DNA of 64,000 nucleotides from Erysipelotrichaceae bacterium (GTDB lineage: Bacteria > Bacillota_I > Bacilli_A > Erysipelotrichales > Erysipelotrichaceae): positions 1-64,000 of the forward strand of contig JAFRKI010000009.1 of the NCBI GenBank assembly GCA_017431825.1, written 5' to 3'. Below are positions 59,742 through 64,000 of this stretch, piece after piece; the stretch's first letter is position 1; each line of letters starts with the position of its first letter. The translations under genes and the position numbers were made by a program. Under the pieces are notes generated by a model. That model was not told the origin of the DNA and made no database searches. It saw nothing but the letters and a program-made list of their open reading frames with translations.

Positions 59742-61211
59742 TTATTTTTCCTTGACGGTTATCCTTCCTTCCACCTGGGAATCGACATTGTTCATGGAGA
59801 CGAGAAGCTCTTCGAAGATGGAGAAGTCATCAGTCATGACCATCCGCGGTTTCTTGTTGGCTATGACCTCTTCGACCGGTACATCAAAGAATTCCGTGAA
59901 GTTCTTGAAATGGTAATCCTGTACGGCTATCTTGATGATGTCTCTGTCCTTTATCTCCTTGCCGTTTAGGGAGAATTCCTCGAATCGCTTTGTCCTGCGG
60001 TTATAGACCATCTTCATGCCCTTGGATACCTGATAGAATTCGCTGTGGGCATCTTCTTCAAAGGCTTCATCTCTCAGCATGAATTTCATCATATGCCTGA
60101 ACTGCTTGCCGGTGACTTCCAGCATGTATACCGGAGCATTGAACGGAAGACATTCCTTCAGCTCCTGATACTGGACGATCGGGCCAAGCTTCTTAAGCCT
60201 GATGGAGCCCGATGCGTACAGCATGACATCGAAGCTCGAATCCACCTGCAGCAGATCCGCAAAGAGGTTGCCCAGTTCGGTCTCCTGATAACGGGAAGGA
60301 TGAGTCAGGCTCCGCTTGAAGTTGGTGATGATCCTTGAGTACTTCTTGTCAGTCTGATTCTTATAGGTATTGAGAACGTCTTCCAGGATAAGGTCGGAAG
60401 TGGCCGTCATCGAATTGATCGGGATGCACTGCCACTTGTAGTCGACCATCTCGTGCTCATCGGTATCGATGGTGATATCGAATCTGCCGATCTGATCGGT
60501 ACCAACACCGACCTGGACGATCGGTACGCCGTTTACGACACAAGGCTCATCCAGAAGGGTATGGGTATGGCCGCCGATGATGAGGTCGACGCCCCAGTTG
60601 GGGTCCAGAAGTTCTGCCAGCTTCTTGTCTTCTTCGAAACCGATATGCGTCAGCAGGACCGTCAGATCGATCTTGACAGTCTTATAGTTATCGACGATGA
60701 CACCGACCTGTCTGGCTGCTTCCCAGACATCGATGAAGGATCCGATGATCTCTTCGCTCTTGGTGGAAGCCAGGACCTCTTCGGTGATGATGCCGATGAA
60801 CATGACCTTAAGACCGTTGACATCGAGTATCTTATAAGGCTGAAAAAGCCTGGTGTGATTGGTCTTAATATACATGTTCGCATTGACGATAGGGAACTTG
60901 GCGCATTTCTCCAGGAAAAGCAGATGGGCCAGACCGTAGTCGATCTCGTGATTGCCTAAGGTCACGATATCCGGTGATAGGAAGTTCATCAGATCGATGG
61001 TCGAAAAACCCTTGTATTCGGAATCGATGACCGATCCTCTGAACATGTCGCCGGCTATGGCATAGATGACGTTTTCCTCTTCGGCCCTTACCTTCTTGAT
61101 GAAACCGGATAAAAGAGATACGCCGCCCTCATTGAATCCTTCCTTCTGTTCAGCCAGGAAGTCGCCGTGCATATCGTTGGAGTGAAGTAACGTAAGTTTC
61201 TGTTTGTTCAT
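59742..61211 (-). CDS. Cytosolic 5'-nucleotidase / cyclic-nucleotide phosphodiesterase-like protein
   Basis: A 489-residue metallophosphatase with a C-terminal 5'-nucleotidase domain. Metal motifs are LLHSNDMHGDF, IAGDMFRGS, TLGNHEIDYG, VLLTHIGFEED and IIGGHTHTLLD; the C-terminal part has ETELGNLFADLL and ASGSIRLKKLG. Most relatives are secreted; this one begins MNKQKLTLLHS without a signal peptide, as in the YunD-like group, so it acts inside the cell. The start has an AGGAGG site on the minus strand six bases upstream. It converges with flavodoxin and is not in an operon. Confidence 0.92.
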   Translation of the reverse strand: MNKQKLTLLHSNDMHGDFLAEQKEGFNEGGVSLLSGFIKKVRAEEENVIYAIAGDMFRGSVIDSEYKGFSTIDLMNFLSPDIVTLGNHEIDYGLAHLLFLEKCAKFPIVNANMYIKTNHTRLFQPYKILDVNGLKVMFIGIITEEVLASTKSEEIIGSFIDVWEAARQVGVIVDNYKTVKIDLTVLLTHIGFEEDKKLAELLDPNWGVDLIIGGHTHTLLDEPCVVNGVPIVQVGVGTDQIGRFDITIDTDEHEMVDYKWQCIPINSMTATSDLILEDVLNTYKNQTDKKYSRIITNFKRSLTHPSRYQETELGNLFADLLQVDSSFDVMLYASGSIRLKKLGPIVQYQELKECLPFNAPVYMLEVTGKQFRHMMKFMLRDEAFEEDAHSEFYQVSKGMKMVYNRRTKRFEEFSLNGKEIKDRDIIKIAVQDYHFKNFTEFFDVPVEEVIANKKPRMVMTDDFSIFEELLVSMNNVDSQVEGRITVKEK

Positions 61212-61280
61212 GATCCCTCCTGTATAAAAGCAATTACTTGTCTGATGGTTTCCTTCATTTTAACATATCCCCTTAAGCAT

Positions 61281-61306
61281 AAAAAAACCGGACCCCAGGG
61301 CCCGAT
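61281..61306 (-). terminator. Terminator of tRNA-Leu(CAG)
   Basis: Minus strand: CGGGCCC pairs with GGGTCCG (one G-T pair), then GTTTTTTT. Confidence 0.75.
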
Positions 61307-61315
61307 ATTTTCAGA

Positions 61316-61400
61316 TGGTGCACCAGACAGGACTTGAACCTGCACGAGTCGCCTCATATGAACCTGAATCATACGCGTCTGCCAATTCCGCCACTGGTGC
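61316..61400 (-). tRNA. tRNA-Leu (anticodon CAG)
   Basis: On the minus strand: acceptor GCACCAG/CTGGTGC with encoded ACCA, D arm GGCGGAATTGGCAGACGC, anticodon stem TATGA/TCATA with loop TTCAGGT (anticodon CAG, reading CUG, the common Leu codon here), class II variable arm, and T arm GCAGG-TTCAAGT-CCTGT. Confidence 0.94.
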
Positions 61401-61458
61401 ATATGGAATTGCGTCTTAAATATTATATAATATTTTCTGGAAAAAGCGAGGTATTTTT

Positions 61459-61974
61459 ATGGAAGGTGGATTAATTTCTTCAGTAGTTGCCGTTTTAGCC
61501 TTTTTCGGCAGATGACAGATGTATAAAAAGATGGGCAGAAAGGGCTGGGAATCAATAATTCCTTTCTATAATGCCTATGTCCTGTTTGAGGTACTGTATG
61601 AGAGAGGCTGGCGTTTTCTTACGCTGCTGGTGCCTTTCTACAACATCTACGTCATCATCAGACTGATGCTGGACCTGGCCGATGCCTTCGGACAGTCCAA
61701 CGGTTTTGCGGTAGGTCTGCTGCTGCTCAATCCGGTCTTTGAGATCATCCTGGGTCTCGATGACAAGATACAGTTCCAGGGTGCCGAAGTATATGAAGAC
61801 GACTTCGTCGATAAGATGGTCAGCGGTGTGGCGGCAACTTTCGACAATGCCGTGAACAGCAGGGAAAGTGAAGAAGTTGCTCAGCTCAAGAAGCTCAAGG
61901 TCCTGCGTGAGGAAGAACTGATAAGCGAAGAGGAATACAACGAGAAAAGAAAAGACATCGTCAGCAAGATCTGA
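61459..61974 (+). CDS. DUF5684-like membrane protein with SHOCT tail, interrupted by an in-frame UGA
   Basis: From ATG 61459 (GAGG site nine bases upstream, TATAAT box before it) the frame reads 18 codons ending VVAVLAFFGR, then TGA at 61513-61515, then continues in the same frame as QMYKKMGRKGWESIIPFYNA to TGA 61972-61974. Read through, it is 171 residues with three membrane segments. The UGA falls where such proteins have a conserved Trp (W-x-(M/V)-(Y/F)-x-K-x-G-x-x-GW). The C-terminal ~30 residues (LKVLREEELISEEEYNEKRK) form a SHOCT motif. An ATG at 61519 exists but has no ribosome site and would lose the first membrane helix. Options are readthrough, a recent nonsense mutation (TGG to TGA) or a base-call error. 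Function of the family is unknown. Confidence 0.7.
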
Positions 61975-61996
61975 ACAGTAAATAAAAGACATGATT

Positions 61997-62028
61997 AGAC
62001 CCGGTATCGGATACCGGGTCTTTCTTTT
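61997..62028 (+). terminator. Terminator after the DUF5684-like gene
   Basis: AGACCCGGTAT pairs with ATACCGGGTCT across a CGG loop; a T-rich tail follows. Confidence 0.9.
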
Positions 62029-62078
62029 CCCGAGATAATAATTGAAAAAAAAGACTTAAAAGAATAGAATGATATGGT

Positions 62079-63911
62079 ATGGAATTCAGGAAAATTATTA
62101 ACGTAGCCGTAATAGCCCACGTCGATGCCGGAAAATCCACGCTGGTGGATGCTTTTCTGGCACAGTCCCACGTCTTCGGGGAACATGATGAAATAGTCGA
62201 ACAGGTAATGGACTCTAACGATCTGGAAAGAGAAAGAGGCATCACCATCTATTCCAAGAACTGTTCCATCAATTATAAGGACTACAAGATCAACATCGTC
62301 GATACGCCGGGGCATGCGGATTTCTCAAGTGAAGTTGAAAGAATAATCAAGACCGTCGACACGGTCATCCTGCTGGTAGACTCCAGTGAAGGTCCGATGC
62401 CGCAGACCAGATTCGTCCTGAAGAAATCGCTGGAAGCCAACCTGAGGCCGATCCTGCTTATCAACAAGATCGACAAGAAGGACCAGAGAGCCATTGAAGT
62501 CATCGATGAAGTTTACGATCTTTTCCTTGACCTCAAGGCGACTGACGAACAGCTCGACTTTCCTATCCTTTACGGCATAGCCAAGGAAGGCATCGTCAGA
62601 TATGAAATGACCGATACCAATACGGATATCGAGCCTTTATTCCAGACCATAATAAATCATGTGGATCCGTACCCGAACCTCATGGACAAGCCGCTGAAAA
62701 TGCAGATAAGCGCACTGGCCTATGACGATTACATCGGCAGGATAGGCATCGGCAGAGTCTATGAAGGCGTCATAAAGAACAACGAGATCATCACCGTCTG
62801 TGACAGTGACATCAAGAAGGAAAACCGCAAGATCGCCAATCTCTACAACTATCAGGGCTTAAAGAGAGTGGCCATCGATGAAGCCCAGTGCGGCGACATC
62901 GTCCTGATCAGCGGCATCGACAACATCGAGATCGGTGATACGATCTGTGAGAAAGACATCGTCGATCCGATGCCGATGATAGCCATCGAGGAACCGACCC
63001 TGTCCATGAACTTCATGGTCAACACTTCGCCTTTCCAGGGCAAATCCGGCAAGTATGTGACATCAAGGAACATCAAGGAAAGACTGGAAAAGGAACTGGA
63101 AGTCAACGTCGGTCTAAGAGTCGAAGAGACCGATACCACCGACAAGTTCAAGGTATCGGGAAGAGGCGAACTGCATCTTTCGATACTTCTCGAAAACATG
63201 AGAAGAGAATCCTATGAAGTAGCCGTATCAAGACCGGAAGTGATATTCCGTACCATCAATAAGGAACTCTGTGAACCGATAGAAGAAGTCATCTGTTCCG
63301 TACCTAACGAGTATTCGGGATCGGTGATCAACGCACTGAACTTAAGGAAGGGCGAGATGATCGACATCGAAGATGAAGGTTCCTATACCAAGATCATCTA
63401 TCATTCCCCGACCAGAGGCCTGATGGGCTTCCGCACCGAGTTCATCAACATGACCAAGGGCGAGGGGGTCCTGGTCAGGAAGTTCATCGAATACAAGCCT
63501 TTCAAGGGCGAGATACCGGAAAGGACCAACGGCGCCATGATATCCTGTGCTACCGGCAAGACCATGACCTATTCGTTATGGAACCTGCAGGAAAGAGGAC
63601 AGATGTTCGTGGGACCGGCTGAAGAGGTCTATGAAGGCCAGATCGTGGGCGTCTCTTCCAAGATGCAGGATATGGAAGTAAATCCTACCATCAACAAGAA
63701 GATGACGGCTATCCGTTCCACCGGCAACGATGAAGCCATGAAACTGGTACCGCATAAGGTCTTTTCTCTGGAAGAAGCACTGGAATTCATCAATGATGAC
63801 GAGCTGGTAGAGATAACTCCGGATGCGATAAGACTCAGAAAGAAGTATCTTACCAACCTTGACCGCAGAAGACATCTGAGGGAAATAAACAAGGGCGGTA
63901 AGGAAGAATAG
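62079..63911 (+). CDS. typA: Ribosome-associated GTPase TypA/BipA
   Basis: A 610-residue translational GTPase. G1 is AHVDAGKSTLVDAFL, G2 lies in ERGITIYSKN, G3 in VDTPGHADFSSEVE, and G4 in INKIDKKD. The later domains carry the EF-G-like fold (SGRGELHLSILLENMRRESY) and the TypA-specific C-terminus (NGAMISCATGKTMTYSLWNL, RGQMFVGPAEEVYEGQIVG). TypA helps ribosome assembly and growth under stress such as cold. There is no Shine-Dalgarno sequence; TAGAAT at 62065-62070 ends eight bases before the ATG, so the leader may be near zero. The G1 motif has HVDAGKS where most TypA proteins have HVDHGKT. Confidence 0.96.
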   Translation: MEFRKIINVAVIAHVDAGKSTLVDAFLAQSHVFGEHDEIVEQVMDSNDLERERGITIYSKNCSINYKDYKINIVDTPGHADFSSEVERIIKTVDTVILLVDSSEGPMPQTRFVLKKSLEANLRPILLINKIDKKDQRAIEVIDEVYDLFLDLKATDEQLDFPILYGIAKEGIVRYEMTDTNTDIEPLFQTIINHVDPYPNLMDKPLKMQISALAYDDYIGRIGIGRVYEGVIKNNEIITVCDSDIKKENRKIANLYNYQGLKRVAIDEAQCGDIVLISGIDNIEIGDTICEKDIVDPMPMIAIEEPTLSMNFMVNTSPFQGKSGKYVTSRNIKERLEKELEVNVGLRVEETDTTDKFKVSGRGELHLSILLENMRRESYEVAVSRPEVIFRTINKELCEPIEEVICSVPNEYSGSVINALNLRKGEMIDIEDEGSYTKIIYHSPTRGLMGFRTEFINMTKGEGVLVRKFIEYKPFKGEIPERTNGAMISCATGKTMTYSLWNLQERGQMFVGPAEEVYEGQIVGVSSKMQDMEVNPTINKKMTAIRSTGNDEAMKLVPHKVFSLEEALEFINDDELVEITPDAIRLRKKYLTNLDRRRHLREINKGGKEE

Positions 63912-63913
63912 AA

Positions 63914-63946
63914 AATAAATGGGCATTTATGGCCCATTTATTTTAT
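63914..63946 (+). terminator. Terminator after typA
   Basis: AATAAATGGGC pairs with GCCCATTTATT across a 7-base loop; TTTT follows. Confidence 0.85.
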
Positions 63947-63962
63947 TAGGATGAGCTTGCTG

Positions 63963-63977
63963 TGTTAAAATCAACTT
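63963..63977 (+). promoter_or_regulatory. Extended -10 of a predicted leaderless promoter at the right edge
   Basis: TG at 63963, TAAAAT at 63966-63971, six bases, then ATG at 63978. The layout is the same as for rapZ and the nuclease. Confidence 0.5.
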
Positions 63978-64000
63978 ATGGAGATACTGCTTACTTTAAG
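63978..64000 (+). CDS. Start of a gene cut by the window edge
   Basis: ATG at 63978 opens a frame MEILLTL that runs off the window. Only seven codons are visible, so no identity can be given. Support comes only from the -10 box six bases upstream, a pattern repeated at other genes here. Confidence 0.4.

Noticed and set aside
58132..61400. tRNA-Leu genes as integration sites of a mobile element
   Set aside because: No integrase, direct repeat of the tRNA 3' end or foreign-looking genes lie between or beside them.
61208..61402. Minus-strand open frame of 64 codons before the 5'-nucleotidase gene
   Set aside because: It runs across the tRNA-Leu(CAG) gene and its terminator, so it is a chance frame.
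61459..61974. Genome-wide UGA to Trp reassignment
   Set aside because: Many genes here end in TGA with four-base stop-start overlaps, and RF2 with its UGA frameshift is encoded.
1..64000. CRISPR array, transposase or phage genes
   Set aside because: No regularly spaced repeats, transposase motifs or phage structural genes were seen anywhere in the window.

Overview
The window is a gene-dense chromosomal segment of a low-to-mid GC Gram-positive bacterium. Several features point to the Firmicutes: the rapZ-yvcK-whiA cluster, secA followed by a frameshifted prfB, ftsEX next to a murein-hydrolase regulator and an S41 protease, comFA-comFC, a PII-like c-di-AMP receptor (DarA), and many lipoproteins with strong AGGAGG ribosome sites. 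Anaerobic traits (class III ribonucleotide reductase, rubrerythrin, 4Fe-4S aldo/keto reductase) and a preference for AGA/AGG arginine codons suggest an anaerobic gut or oral lineage, possibly Erysipelotrichia-like. That placement is inference, not proof. No gap above 300 bases lacks a gene, and I see no CRISPR array, insertion sequence, prophage or rRNA.

Layout. 1-2.2 kb: the right end of what may be an accessory island (a C-terminal gene fragment and a TIR-domain protein with different codon use). 2.3-9.6 kb: amidohydrolase, CPBP protease, tRNA-Gln, a two-component system, rubrerythrin, an AbrB-type regulator, a histidine phosphatase and a DeoR regulator. 9.6-14.2 kb: an anaerobic dNTP module in which a MarR-like domain is fused to the NrdG activase, NrdD carries a C-terminal glutaredoxin-like domain, and a TrxB-like flavoprotein without the usual NADPH motif follows. 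14.2-24 kb: aminopeptidase, ABC exporter, nuclease, uvrB, YczE-like protein, rapZ-yvcK-whiA and an SDR enzyme. 24-29.3 kb: a CUT1-type ABC importer operon and an OB-fold-like lipoprotein. 29.3-34.5 kb: an NrtR-controlled NAD salvage operon (nrtR-pncA-pncB-nadE-nadD) plus an unknown protein. 34.6-43.2 kb: aldo/keto reductase, DUF3267 protein, darA, ftsEX with partners, a CBS protein, an orphan XRE regulator and rplM-rpsI. 43.2-51.4 kb: comFA-comFC, a phosphoribosyltransferase with a split PurH pair (PurO type plus stand-alone AICAR transformylase), cold-shock protein, secA and prfB. 51.4-64 kb: MFS protein, PuuR-like regulator with potABCD, PAP2 phosphatase, two tRNA-Leu genes, flavoproteins, a cytosolic 5'-nucleotidase-like enzyme, a DUF5684/SHOCT-like gene with an in-frame UGA, and typA.

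The most notable signals are these. (1) The nrd module combines fusions, tandem operators placed 21 bp apart and an atypical TrxB. (2) Six genes have a -10 box exactly six bases before the start codon and no Shine-Dalgarno sequence, which predicts leaderless mRNAs. (3) An in-frame UGA sits where a tryptophan is expected. (4) PotA has two Ig-like repeat units inserted within its regulatory domain. (5) The TIR protein lies at the left edge. Several regulators (MarR-NrdG, NrtR, XRE, PuuR) have clean palindromes at their own promoters.
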